Below, one piece after another: positions 52,658-62,897 of a stretch of 64,000 nt of DNA (position 1 is its first letter; the number at the start of each line of letters is the position of its first letter). The DNA comes from Nannocystis pusilla (GTDB lineage: Bacteria > Myxococcota_A > Polyangia > Nannocystales > Nannocystaceae): positions 62,001 to 126,000 of the forward strand of contig NZ_JAIRAU010000044.1 of assembly GCF_020073745.1 (NCBI RefSeq), given 5' to 3'. The notes under the pieces were generated by a model, which saw only the letters and a program-made list of their open reading frames with translations, was not told where the DNA came from and did no database searches. The translations under genes and the position numbers were made by a program.

Positions 52658-54249
52658 GCAGCGAGGCCGCCCGGGCGCACGAGCGCGGGCTCGACCCGGC
52701 CCGGCGCAAGATCGACGGGGTGTTCTACACGCCGCCGGACGTCGTCGAGCGGCTGGTCGCGGAGGCGCTCGGCCCGCTGCTGGCGGCCCCGCCGACCGAC
52801 CGCCCGATCCGCGTGGTCGACCCGGCCTGCGGCGCGGGGGCGTTCCTGATCGCGGCCGCGCGGGCGCTGCTGGCCCGGCACGAGCAGATGTCCCAGGGGA
52901 CAGGTGCGCCGGCGTCGCGGCTCGAGCTGGTGCGCGCGGCGATCTTCGGCGTCGACGTCGACCCGGCGGCGGTCGAGCTGACCCGCGCGGCGCTGGCCGA
53001 ATTGGTGGGGGCTGTCCCCGAGGACATGTCCGAGAACATCAAGGTCGGCAACGCGCTGCTCGGCGCCGACGCGCCGGCCGAGGCGGGGGCGCCGTTCGTG
53101 TGGGCGCGCGAGTTCCCGGCGGCCCACGCGGCCGGCGGGTTCGCGGCGGTGCTCGGCAACCCGCCGTTCGTCGACGCCGAGGCGATGACGCGCCACCACC
53201 CGGCGCTGCGCCGCCACTGCGCGGGCCGCTACGAGGCCGCCCGCGGCAACTGGGACCTGTTCTGCGTGTTCATCGAGCTCGGCCTGCGCCTGTGCGCGCC
53301 GGACGGCTGCCTGGCGCTGGTCGTGCCGAACAAGCTGGCCTCGGCCGACTACGCCGCGGGGGCGCGCCGGCTGCTGACCCGCGAGGCGCGGCTGGTGGCG
53401 CTGCACGACCTCAGCGCGGCGGCGGTGTTCGCCGCCGGGATCTACCCGCTGGCGTTCGTGGCCCGCCGCAGGCCCGCGGGCCACGAGGGACCGGTGACGC
53501 TGACGCGGGCCGGCGCGCAGCGGGACGAGGTGCGGACGGAGATGTCCCTCGGGACAGGTGCCTCCGCGGGGCCGTGGCCGATCTCCGGCCGCGGCGACGC
53601 GACCTCCATCGCCCACATGCGCGCCGTCGGCCGCCCGCTCGGCCAGCTCGCCGAGGTGTGGGGCGCGGCCACCGTCGGCGAGGCGTACGCGATCGCCGAG
53701 CTCATCACCGAGGGCGAGGCGGGCGCGCCCGGGCTGCGCGTGGTCAACAGCGGGACGATCGACCGCTGCGCCTCGCTGTGGGGCTCGTCGCCGCTGCGCT
53801 ACCTCGGCCGCAGCTTCCTCCGCCCGGTGGTCGCCGAGCCCGAGAAGCTGCCGCCGCGCCGGCTGGCCCAGGCCAGCACGCCGAAGCTGATCGTCGCCAG
53901 CATGACGCGCACGCTCGAGGCGATGATCGACGCCCGCGGCGAGGTCCTGGCCGGCAAGTCGACGACGATCTGCTGGTGGCCGGCCGACCTGCGGGTGCTG
54001 GCCGCGATCGTCCACAGTCGGGCGATCGACGACTATTATCAGCACGTGCACGGCGGCGACCGCCTGGCCCGCGGCTACCTGCGGATCGGCCCCCGCCAGC
54101 TGCGCGGCCTGCCGGTGCCGGCGCCCGCCGACTGGGACGCGGAGGTGGCGGCGCAGATCGCCGCGCTGGTCGACCGCTGGACCGCCGGCGATGCCTCGGT
54201 CGCGCCCGCGCTCGACGGGCTGGTCGACGCGCTCTACGGACTGGCGTGA
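52654..54249 (+). CDS. Orphan N6-adenine-type DNA methyltransferase (Eco57I/TaqI-like)
   Basis: 531 residues. Motif I is VVDPACGAGAFLIAAARAL (SAM binding), motif IV is the NPPF in VLGNPPFVDAEAM, which marks amino-methyltransferases acting on adenine. An Eco57I/TaqI-type C-terminal target-recognition-like region follows (about 330-530). No nuclease domain or neighbouring restriction gene is visible, so it looks orphan, or restriction was lost. Three in-frame palindromes occur: EQMSQGTG (52887-52904), VPEDMSE (53011-53028) and TEMSLGTG (53541-53558). These could be short insertions in surface loops. The start is ATG 52654. Confidence 0.85.
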   Translation: MSSEAARAHERGLDPARRKIDGVFYTPPDVVERLVAEALGPLLAAPPTDRPIRVVDPACGAGAFLIAAARALLARHEQMSQGTGAPASRLELVRAAIFGVDVDPAAVELTRAALAELVGAVPEDMSENIKVGNALLGADAPAEAGAPFVWAREFPAAHAAGGFAAVLGNPPFVDAEAMTRHHPALRRHCAGRYEAARGNWDLFCVFIELGLRLCAPDGCLALVVPNKLASADYAAGARRLLTREARLVALHDLSAAAVFAAGIYPLAFVARRRPAGHEGPVTLTRAGAQRDEVRTEMSLGTGASAGPWPISGRGDATSIAHMRAVGRPLGQLAEVWGAATVGEAYAIAELITEGEAGAPGLRVVNSGTIDRCASLWGSSPLRYLGRSFLRPVVAEPEKLPPRRLAQASTPKLIVASMTRTLEAMIDARGEVLAGKSTTICWWPADLRVLAAIVHSRAIDDYYQHVHGGDRLARGYLRIGPRQLRGLPVPAPADWDAEVAAQIAALVDRWTAGDASVAPALDGLVDALYGLA

Positions 54250-54263
54250 TTGGACCCGGGGGA

Positions 54264-54281
54264 CATGTCCCGCGGGACATT
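54264..54281. repeat. Palindrome between convergent methyltransferase and GST genes
   Basis: CATGTCC CGCG GGACATT, in the 40-bp gap between the two 3' ends; GGACAGG follows at 54282-54288 as an extra half-site. Probably the shared 3'-end hairpin. Confidence 0.7.
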
Positions 54282-54289
54282 GGACAGGA

Positions 54290-54955
54290 TCAGGCGAGCA
54301 GCTTGTCGCGGATGTCCTTGAGCGTCTGATCGCTCGGCTGGGGCTCGGACGGCGGGACGCTGCGGCCGCGGATGACGGCCGGCCGCTCGCCGATGGCGCG
54401 GAGCCAGCGCTGGAGGTTGTCGAGGCCGTCGACGGGGACACCGGCCCAGTCGTGCCCGCGGACCCACGGCCAGGTGGCCATGTCGGCGATCGAGTAGTCG
54501 CCGGCGACGTACTCGACCTCGCCGAGCCGCCTGTCGAGCACCTCGAGCAGGCGCCGGACCTCGCGCTGGTAGCGGCCGATGGCGTAGGGGATCTTCTCGG
54601 GGGCGTAGCGGAAGAACACGTTGGCCTGGCCCATCATCGGGCCGATGCCCCCCATCTGGAACATGAGCCACTGGATCACGCGGCTGCGCGCGCGCGCGTC
54701 GGTCGGCAGGAACTGACCTGTCTTCTCGGCCAGGTAAATGAGGATCGCGCCCGACTCGAACACGGCGAAGTCGCCGGCGTCGCGGTCGACGATCGCGGGG
54801 ATCCGCCCGTTGGGGTTGATGGCGAGGAACTCGGGCTGCTTCTGGTCGCCGCGGGTGAGCGAGAGCGCGTGCACCTCGTAGGCGAGGCCCATCTCCTCGA
54901 GCGCGATCGAGACCTTGTGCCCGTTCGGCGTGGCTGCGGTGTAGAGGTCGATCAT
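54290..54955 (-). CDS. Glutathione S-transferase (Ure2/YfcG-like)
   Basis: 221 residues. The N-terminal thioredoxin fold has MIDLYTAATPNGHKVSIALEEMGL, with FLAINPNGRIPAIVD and the Glu-Ser of VFESGAILIYLAEKTGQFLP for glutathione binding. The C-terminal helical domain has YSIADMATWPWV. The Thr/Asn-rich active-site start resembles the nu class (YfcG, YghU). Uses glutathione for conjugation or disulphide reduction. Confidence 0.92.
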   Translation of the reverse strand: MIDLYTAATPNGHKVSIALEEMGLAYEVHALSLTRGDQKQPEFLAINPNGRIPAIVDRDAGDFAVFESGAILIYLAEKTGQFLPTDARARSRVIQWLMFQMGGIGPMMGQANVFFRYAPEKIPYAIGRYQREVRRLLEVLDRRLGEVEYVAGDYSIADMATWPWVRGHDWAGVPVDGLDNLQRWLRAIGERPAVIRGRSVPPSEPQPSDQTLKDIRDKLLA

Positions 54956-55164
54956 CGCGATGCTGTAGCACAGATGCCGGCGGACCCGACGAGGCCGCAG
55001 GCCGCACCTGCCGCGAATCACCCGCGACCCTGCCGCCGCCCGCGAGTCGTGTGCGACGTCGCGGCGAGCGGAGGGACGAGCAGGCGGCGCGATCGGACGG
55101 TCACCGAGGCAGGCGGGCGGCTCGAGCGCAGCGGGGGTCGCGGGGTGTGGGATGGTGCTAGCGA

Positions 55165-55182
55165 CATGTCTCGAGGGACATG
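55165..55182. repeat. Palindrome in the gap before the GST gene
   Basis: CATGTCT CGAG GGACATG lies in the 342-bp gap between the OYE stop (55298) and the GST start (54955), i.e. 3' of the OYE gene. The rest of this gap shows no gene. Confidence 0.7.
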
Positions 55183-55297
55183 CAGTCAATGTAGTCTGCC
55201 CGGTCCGACATCGGCGGGTGCCGGGCTCGCTCCGACAGCCAGGCTCGGCGGCGTCGACCCGCGGCCGCGCGGGATTGAGGGTGGTTGGAATGGCGGC

Positions 55298-56395
55298 TCA
55301 CGCGTCGCGCACGATGGTCTTGAAGCGCCGCAGGTAGGTGACGAAGGGATCGCTGATCGCCAGCTCGTGCAGCTGGGCGGGGGTCAGCGGGCCGCGCTCG
55401 GGGACGAAGGCGGGATCGGCGGCGCGGCGCGGCCAGTCGGGGTTCAAGACCGCGGCCTTGCCGAGGGCGACGATGTCGGCGCCGCGGGCGAGCGTGGCCT
55501 CGGCGTCGGCGACGGTCCAGATGTTGCCCGCGACGACCAGCGGCACTTCGACCGGCAAGGCGGCGCGGAACAGCGGGATGGGGTGCTGGTCAGGCCGCTT
55601 GGCGGTATTTTTAAAGACGTCCCACAGCGAGACGTGGAGGAAGTCGACGCCGTCCTCGGCCAGCCAGGCGGCGAGCTGCAGCGATTCGTCGAGGTCGATG
55701 CCGCGGGAGTAGCCGAAGTTCTCGGGGGAGATCCGGACACCGAGGACGAATTCGGCGGGGGTGGCGGCGCGGACGCGGCGGGCGATCGTGCGGATGAGGC
55801 GAGCGCGATTGACGAATGCGCCGCCCCAATCGTCGGTGCGCTGATTCATGGCGCTGCTGAGGAATTGCGCGAGCAGGTAGCCGTGCGCGCCGTGGAGCTC
55901 GACGCCGTGGAAGCCGGCCGCGGCGGCGCGCACGGCGGCCTGCTCGAAGGCGGCGATCGCCGCCTCGATGTCGCGCTCGTCGGCGGCGCGCGGGACCTCG
56001 AATTCGGGCCGATCCTCGGTGAAGCTGCTCGCGCTCCACGGCTGCCGGCCGGTCAGCCGCGAGGGCGAGCGCACGCCGCCGTGGTAGAGCTGGACCAGGC
56101 CGAGCGCGCCCGTCCGGGCGATGCCGGCGGCGAGCTCGCGCAGACGCGGCAGCTGATGGTCGCCCCACACGCCCATCTGCCCGTCGAAGCCCTTGCCGTC
56201 CTCGGAGACGTAGGCGGCGCAGGTCTCGATCGCGCCGAAACCCCCCTCGGCCCGCCGCTCGAGCCAGCGCTGCTCCTCCGGCGAACACACGCCGTCGACG
56301 GCGCTCTGGCCGTTGGTGAGCGGCGCGAGCCAGACGCGGTTGCGCGCGACGACGCCGTTGCGGAGGCGGATCGGGGACAGGAGAGCGCTGCTCAT
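55298..56395 (-). CDS. Old Yellow Enzyme-type NADH:flavin oxidoreductase
   Basis: 365 residues, FMN-binding TIM barrel. Motifs include NRVWLAPLTNGQS, LVQLYHGGVRS, FHGVELHGAHGYLLAQFLSSAMNQRTDDWGG and VVAGNIWTVADAEATLARG. Active-site His in VELHGAHGYL. Reduces activated alkenes (enone reductase); the natural substrate is unknown. Confidence 0.92.
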   Translation of the reverse strand: MSSALLSPIRLRNGVVARNRVWLAPLTNGQSAVDGVCSPEEQRWLERRAEGGFGAIETCAAYVSEDGKGFDGQMGVWGDHQLPRLRELAAGIARTGALGLVQLYHGGVRSPSRLTGRQPWSASSFTEDRPEFEVPRAADERDIEAAIAAFEQAAVRAAAAGFHGVELHGAHGYLLAQFLSSAMNQRTDDWGGAFVNRARLIRTIARRVRAATPAEFVLGVRISPENFGYSRGIDLDESLQLAAWLAEDGVDFLHVSLWDVFKNTAKRPDQHPIPLFRAALPVEVPLVVAGNIWTVADAEATLARGADIVALGKAAVLNPDWPRRAADPAFVPERGPLTPAQLHELAISDPFVTYLRRFKTIVRDA

Positions 56396-56641
56396 GCAGC
56401 GGTGGTTAGAGCATCACCAGGGCGCCCGACCGACACGGGGGCGCGACGAGGTGTCGTGATAAAAATCGCGCGAGAGGTGGCGCGCGACGGCGACGGGCCC
56501 GCCGCGTTCGGCGAATGACGGGCGGCCGTCGATGCCGCGACGAACGAAGGCGCCCGCCCGCGAGCGGACGAGCGCCTCGGGGCGCCGGGCGGTCACACCA
56601 TTCGCGGGGTCGACCGCCGGCGTCGCGACGAATCGCGCGGC

Positions 56642-58369
56642 TCACATCGGCGGCATGACGCCGCAGTCGTCGACCTCGCTCGGGACGCAGCCCTCGCAGT
56701 CCCAGCGGAAGTTGTCGAGGAGCGCGGTGCTGGTGTAGATCGTATCACCCATGTCGGTGATGTAGAAGCCGATCGTGACCTCGGCGCCGGGCTGGACGCC
56801 GCCCTTGGCGGTGAACCAGTCGGAGCAGGCGTGCTGCTCGAAGCCGGTGCCCTGCAGCTGCGGCTCGGCGTAGGTGTAGCCCGGGCCCATGTAGTACGGG
56901 TCGAGCGCGGTGATCGTCAGCGGCAGGCCCTTGGTCGGGTCGCCCGGATCGGGGATGAACGTGACGTTGCCGGTGTACGGCTCGACCGGCGGGTTGGCGT
57001 TGGGATCGGCCGGCGTCGGGTCGACCTGCCAGGCGACCAGCAGGTCGTTGAACGAGCCGCCGACGAACACCGGCCACTCGCTCGAGCAGAACACGAAGTC
57101 GAACGTGTAGCCGAAGGTGCCGGCCGGGACCGTGGTCTTGAAGGTGAACCACAGCTGGTCGTTCGGGTTGGCGCTGGCGACCTCGAACCACTGGTACTGC
57201 AGGGTGTCCGAGCAGTCGTTGACGCCGTCGCAGCCCTTGAACGGGGTGCCGCCGAGGCCGCCGTTGCTGCCGTCCTTGGCCGCCATGGGCGCGGGCATCG
57301 CGTCGGGCAGGTCGGGGTTGCTGTTGCTGCCGACGGCGGCCTGCGAGTTCGGCGGCTGGATGACGATGCCCTGCGGGTTCGGCGGGGTGATCGTGCCGGT
57401 GCTGATCATCAGCATGGTGTCGCCTTCACGCGGGCTGTAAAGCAGCTTCGGCGGCGTGTTGGGGTCCATGTCGTGATCGTGGGTGTAGGTGCCGAAGCCC
57501 TTGGCGATCTGCCACGACGCGTTGTCGACCGCGTTGAAGCTCCAGTCGGTGATCAGCACCGAATCGGCGGCGTTGCTGTTGCAGATGCCCATCGCCTTGT
57601 GCGCCTGGGTCTTGTCGGCCTTGTTGGCCAGGTCGAGGGTGTCGTCGCAGACGACGTAGTCGGCCGGGGCGTTGCAAGAGGCCGGGAAGAACGGGGTGCA
57701 GTCGTTCTTGCAGAAGTCGCCGGGGCCGCCGTTGATGTCGTTGCCGTCGTCGCACTGCTCGGTCCCCTCGACCTTGCCGTTGCCGCACATCGGCGGCGAC
57801 ACGGTGCAGTCGGGCTCGCAGCCGTCCCCGGGCACGTCGTTGCCGTCGTCACACTGCTCGGGGTCCTGCACGGTGTTGTCACCGCACACCGCAGCCGGCG
57901 TCGCCGTCTGACAGTCCGCGCTGCACTCGTCGCCGTCCTCGTTGTTGCCGTCGTCGCACGCCTCGCCCTGCTCGACGATCTCGTTGCCGCACACCGGCGT
58001 GGGCAGGCAATTCGGCTCGCAGCCGTCGCCGGCGTCCTGGTTGCCGTCGTCGCACTCCTCGTTGCCCTCGACCTCGCCGTTGCCGCACACCGGCTCGGGT
58101 GCGCCCGTGGTGTCGACCGCTCCGGTGGTGTCGGTGTCGCCGGTGCTCGAGTCGCCCGAATCCGAGTCGGTGCCGCCCGATTCGCTGGTCGTCGGCACGC
58201 TCGTCTGCGAGGTCTGCGTGGTCTGCGTGGTCGTGGGCGTGCCGTCGTCCGTGGTTTCGGTCGTCGCGCCCAGACTGTCGCCGGCGGTGGCGCTCACGTT
58301 GCCACCGTCGTCACCGCACGCTGCGAGCATCAAGGTGCTCAGTCCAATGCTCAAGTGTCGGGTCATCAT
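56642..58369 (-). CDS. Lipoprotein with Myxococcus Cys-rich repeats and a choice-of-anchor L-like domain
   Basis: 575 residues. Lipobox MLAACGDD, Thr/Ser linker, then four Myxococcus Cys-rich repeats (pattern CGNGxVExxExCDDGN, residues about 90-230), then a large domain with WSFNAVDNASWQIAKGFGTY and FVFCSSEWPVFVGGSFNDLLV, typical of choice-of-anchor L domains. AGGAGG lies 8 nt before the Met at 58369. Surface-anchored, probably adhesion-related or Ca2+-dependent (inference). Confidence 0.88.
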   Translation of the reverse strand: MMTRHLSIGLSTLMLAACGDDGGNVSATAGDSLGATTETTDDGTPTTTQTTQTSQTSVPTTSESGGTDSDSGDSSTGDTDTTGAVDTTGAPEPVCGNGEVEGNEECDDGNQDAGDGCEPNCLPTPVCGNEIVEQGEACDDGNNEDGDECSADCQTATPAAVCGDNTVQDPEQCDDGNDVPGDGCEPDCTVSPPMCGNGKVEGTEQCDDGNDINGGPGDFCKNDCTPFFPASCNAPADYVVCDDTLDLANKADKTQAHKAMGICNSNAADSVLITDWSFNAVDNASWQIAKGFGTYTHDHDMDPNTPPKLLYSPREGDTMLMISTGTITPPNPQGIVIQPPNSQAAVGSNSNPDLPDAMPAPMAAKDGSNGGLGGTPFKGCDGVNDCSDTLQYQWFEVASANPNDQLWFTFKTTVPAGTFGYTFDFVFCSSEWPVFVGGSFNDLLVAWQVDPTPADPNANPPVEPYTGNVTFIPDPGDPTKGLPLTITALDPYYMGPGYTYAEPQLQGTGFEQHACSDWFTAKGGVQPGAEVTIGFYITDMGDTIYTSTALLDNFRWDCEGCVPSEVDDCGVMPPM

Positions 58370-58844
58370 CGGCTGTTCCTCCTGTGGGCCTCACGAGCGC
58401 GCAGTGGGCGCGAGCGCGCAGCCAACCGCACGGTACCTCACAGGATCTGTGGGGGTAACCGCCCTCGTGAGATGAGACTCACGGCCAATGTCGGGACGTG
58501 GGGTGTGATGATCCTCGCGAGTGTGCGGCAAAACAGCCGGCCGCTCTCTCGGCGGACGGCGTGATCGCGGCCTGAGTGCCCCGTATGTCGAATCCTCCGT
58601 CTATTGAATGCGATTCAGCGCCTCGTGGAATCCCCGATGATTGTAATCGGTATCGGGCTCGAATCGTCGTCCGGTGTTTCGACGTGAGAATTTTCGGCTG
58701 GAGCTGCAGTGAGCGCGATCCCGGCGGGCGCCACGCGAACGCGGGTGCGCAGCGCCTGCTCCGCGCCGGGGTGTTGCCATCACCGCGAGCCGTCGTCGTG
58801 CGGTTCAGCAATCCTATGTCTCGAGAGACAGGCGGTCGGCGAGC
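58370..58844. other. Intergenic gap
   Basis: About 475 bp with no supported gene. The right end carries a palindrome (58815-58832, TATGTCT CGAG AGACAGG) just 3' of the DUF4180 gene. The left part must hold the promoter of the large lipoprotein. A lower-GC patch lies near 58590-58690. Confidence 0.45.
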
Positions 58845-59219
58845 TCACGGCGAGCGTTCGCGCAGGCGTCGCGCGAGCGCGGACCGGTCGGCGAGGAACC
58901 ACACGCTGTCGCCGCGGTTGGACTCGCGCACGTAGTCGCGCAGCGCCTCGCTGTCGGCGAGGGCGGGCTCGAGGTCGCCGAGGACGACCATGCGGAGGCG
59001 GTAGTTGACGAACTTCTGCGCGAACTCGCCGGCGATCCGGGTGCGCAGGCGCAGGAATTCGGGGTGCAGGCGGGCGAGCGGGACGACGACCGTGTCGGCG
59101 CCGGCGCCGAGAGCGTCGCCGATCAGCTGGGCGGCGTCGGCGGTGCCGAGGACCGGCCCGACGTCCGCCAGCACGAGCAGGGTGGCGCCCTCGAGCCGGA
59201 CGATCTGCGAGGAGGTCAT
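58845..59219 (-). CDS. DUF4180-family protein
   Basis: 124 residues. LIGDALGAGADTVVVPLARLHPEFLRLRTRIAGEFAQKFVNYRLRMVVLGDLE and SEALRDYVRESNRGDSVWFLAD match the DUF4180 pattern (GE..QKF.NY, ESNRG). STAS-like alpha/beta fold likely; the biochemical role is unknown. Confidence 0.82.
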   Translation of the reverse strand: MTSSQIVRLEGATLLVLADVGPVLGTADAAQLIGDALGAGADTVVVPLARLHPEFLRLRTRIAGEFAQKFVNYRLRMVVLGDLEPALADSEALRDYVRESNRGDSVWFLADRSALARRLRERSP

Positions 59220-59342
59220 GGGCTCGACTATGGCCCGGGCGCAGGCCGCTGTCGTGCTCGAAGCGCGGATGAAATCGCGCGCCGCTCGTACCTCGGTCGG
59301 ACATCGCGCCGGGGCGCGGCGCGGTGCGGTTATCGTCGATGC

Positions 59343-59894
59343 ATGCGTCGGGTCGTCCTCGCGGGGGTGGTGGTGCTGACCGGTTGCGCCGCGCGGCCCT
59401 CGTCGGACGAGGCGACGGCCGCGGACGCGACGACAGACAGCGAGACCACGGGCGAGGCGAGCGCGACGGAGGCGGTCGAGCCGACGACGACCTCGGCCCC
59501 GGGCGGGCCGCACATCCCCGAGGGGCTGTTCATGTGCCTCGACACCGAGCTGTGCGCCCGCTGGGACTGCGCGGGCGGCTGCGAGACGCCGGGTCCCGAG
59601 GCCATGTGCGTGCTGAGTGCCCTGTACGAGCGGACCTTCGGGGCGGTCGAGGTGGTGCGCTGCGACGGCGACTGCGCGCTGCACCGCATGATCCCCCGCG
59701 CCCTCGGGACCGACGGCGTGCGCTGGCAGTGGCGCTCGCAGACCAATCCGCCCGGGTACGCGGAGATCGTCGACTGCGTGCTGCGGCCGCCCGAGTTCTT
59801 CGAGTCGTGCCTGCTCGCCTTCACGCCGGAGTGCGCCGATCCGGCGGCGTGGGTCGAGGATTGCTCGCCGAGCCTCGAGGTCTGCTTCGACTGA
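59343..59894 (+). CDS. Small Cys-rich lipoprotein
   Basis: 183 residues: signal peptide with lipobox VVLTGCAA, a linker of about 30 residues rich in Thr/Ala/Glu, then a domain with ten to twelve cysteines (CLDTELCARWDCAGGCETPGPEAMC). Divergent from the DUF4180 gene and convergent with the next. Function unknown. Confidence 0.75.
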   Translation: MRRVVLAGVVVLTGCAARPSSDEATAADATTDSETTGEASATEAVEPTTTSAPGGPHIPEGLFMCLDTELCARWDCAGGCETPGPEAMCVLSALYERTFGAVEVVRCDGDCALHRMIPRALGTDGVRWQWRSQTNPPGYAEIVDCVLRPPEFFESCLLAFTPECADPAAWVEDCSPSLEVCFD

Positions 59895-59905
59895 GTTGTT
59901 TTGGA

Positions 59906-59937
59906 CATGTTTTTTAAGACATGTCCTCCAGGGCATT
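59906..59937. repeat. Tandem palindrome pair between convergent genes
   Basis: CATGTTT TTTA AGACATG (59906-59923) and CATGTCC TCCA GGGCATT (59920-59937) share CATG, exactly as at 33015-33046. They fill the 42-bp gap between two convergent stop codons, touching the stop of the leftward gene. Confidence 0.75.
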
Positions 59938-61631
59938 CAGATGAGCTTGACGTGGACGGACCAGGAGAACGAGGGCCGGCCGTCGGGCAGGGCGGTGGAC
60001 ATTTCGAGGGCGACGGTGGCGTTCGCCGGGGCGCCGATCAGCCAGCAGGGGTAGATCTTGCTGCCGAACGGCGAGTCGGGGACGAGGTAGCGGCGCAGCT
60101 CGGCGAGGGTGACGGGCTCGGCGTCGGCGGCGGGCGGCGGCCAGCGGGTGCCCAGGGCCTGGGCGACGGGGCCCATGCCGCCGAGGGCGGCGAGGACCGG
60201 CGCGAGGGCGGCGAGCAGCTCGTCGAGGCTGGCGAGGTCCTCGCGGCGGAGGGTCATGCCGGTGATCTGGCCGTTCCACGCGCGGAACTGCAGCTCGCCG
60301 AGGCCGGAGGCGGACAGGTCACGCGTGAGGCGCTCGGCCAGCGGGTCGAAGCGCAGCTCGGGCCGGCGCCGGTGCAGCTCGGCCAGCGACTCGCGCTGGA
60401 GCTCGCGCACCTCGGCGAGCAGGACGCCCTCCCGGTCGGGGACGACGAGCCGGGCGCCGGACGGCGGCGGCGCGGCGGGGCGCGGCGAGGCCGGGGCGGC
60501 GCCGTCGCGGGCGGCCTCGAGGGCGTGCAGGGACGCGAGGTCGAAGGCCGGGGCGCCGCCGGGGGGCCGCTGCGAGGCGCCCGGCGCCGGCTCGGGCTCG
60601 TGGTCCCAGCCCTCGTCGATGCCGTTCAGCGGGTCGAGGAACAGCGACAGCGGCTCCCGCTGCGGGACGTGCTGCAGGACGGGCAGCGGGTGGAGCTCGA
60701 GCTTGGGGGCGAACAGGGAGCGGAGCCAGCCGGTGAAGCCGCGCGCGGCCGGCCGGGTGGGCGGCCGGGCCTCGGGGAGGCCGCCGTAGCGGCGCTGCAG
60801 CTGCTCGCGCAGGGCCTCGGCGGACAGCGGCGGGGCGATGCCGAAGCTGGTGGTGCAGCGGCCGTCGCCGGCGATCTTGATCTCGATCGAGGTGAGGCGA
60901 TTGCCGCTGTCGTAACGCGAGAGGACGTCGAGCAGCCGGCGCGTCTCCTCGGTGAAGTGCTTGAGGCGGAACACGTGCTGCTGGCCCGCGAGCTCGTGGA
61001 CAAGCAGCCCGGCGCGCACGTGTTCGCCGGGCTGCGGGAAGTGAGCCGCGAACACCAGCGCCTGGAGCCTGGCGCTGAGCGGGATGACCTGCAGCAGCTG
61101 GACGGCGATCTGCTGGGTGAGCGGCAGCAGGACGGCCTCGTGGTCGAAGGTCTGGCGCCTCGGCCTGGCAGGCCTGGCGGCAGGCTTGGCGGCAGGTGGC
61201 GCGCCGATGCCGTGCTGCTCGGCGAGCAACTTATTGAAGTTCTCGGGCGAGACGCGCGGCGGGGCCTCCTCGTGCGCGTGGTCGGGTCCGGCGATCTCGC
61301 CGGGCGCGGTGCCCCTGAGCCAGGCGACGTGCCGGGCGAGGTCGACCTCGAGCCACGGGCACGGATTGGTGGGACCCTCGTAGTAGTCGACGACGCAGAT
61401 GTCGCGCCACACGCGGGCGCCGCTCGAGGTGTCGCGCAGGACGAGGCCCATCGCCTCGAGCTCGGCCGCGAGGTCGCGCGCGCCCATGTCCATGAAGGCG
61501 ACGGCGAGCAGGTGCTCGTCGCGCCACGACGGCGACCAGTTGGCCTGGACCCGGGCGACGCCGTCGGGCGCGACCGCGGCGAGGCGATCGACGCGGACGA
61601 TCAACGTGGTGAACTGAATGAGGACAGCCAT
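59937..61631 (-). CDS. Hypothetical protein
   Basis: 564 residues, no signal peptide or membrane segment. An N-terminal domain (about 1-125: MAVLIQFTTLIVRVDRLAAV to CVVDYYEGPTNPCPWLEVD) is followed by a Pro/Ala-rich low-complexity stretch and a middle domain (about 165-290) with FAAHFPQPGEHVRAGLLVHELAGQQHVF, then another linker and a C-terminal domain ending in VHVKLI. No family recognised. Three modules with flexible linkers suggest a scaffold-type cytoplasmic protein. Confidence 0.65.
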   Translation of the reverse strand: MAVLIQFTTLIVRVDRLAAVAPDGVARVQANWSPSWRDEHLLAVAFMDMGARDLAAELEAMGLVLRDTSSGARVWRDICVVDYYEGPTNPCPWLEVDLARHVAWLRGTAPGEIAGPDHAHEEAPPRVSPENFNKLLAEQHGIGAPPAAKPAARPARPRRQTFDHEAVLLPLTQQIAVQLLQVIPLSARLQALVFAAHFPQPGEHVRAGLLVHELAGQQHVFRLKHFTEETRRLLDVLSRYDSGNRLTSIEIKIAGDGRCTTSFGIAPPLSAEALREQLQRRYGGLPEARPPTRPAARGFTGWLRSLFAPKLELHPLPVLQHVPQREPLSLFLDPLNGIDEGWDHEPEPAPGASQRPPGGAPAFDLASLHALEAARDGAAPASPRPAAPPPSGARLVVPDREGVLLAEVRELQRESLAELHRRRPELRFDPLAERLTRDLSASGLGELQFRAWNGQITGMTLRREDLASLDELLAALAPVLAALGGMGPVAQALGTRWPPPAADAEPVTLAELRRYLVPDSPFGSKIYPCWLIGAPANATVALEMSTALPDGRPSFSWSVHVKLI

Positions 61632-61724
61632 GCGGGGGGTCCGGGGTCTGTACCACAGACCTCCGGACGCCGCATTCGCGCGATGGTGTCGTCGATGTGC
61701 CCCGTGAGGGGGCCGCCGGACCGC

Positions 61725-62893
<1,169 letters not shown>

Positions 62894-62897
<4 letters not shown>

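Noticed and set aside
54717..54734. Palindrome match CCTGTCT TCTC GGCCAGG in the GST gene
   Set aside because: It encodes LAEKTGQ, a conserved GST motif, so coding constraint explains it.
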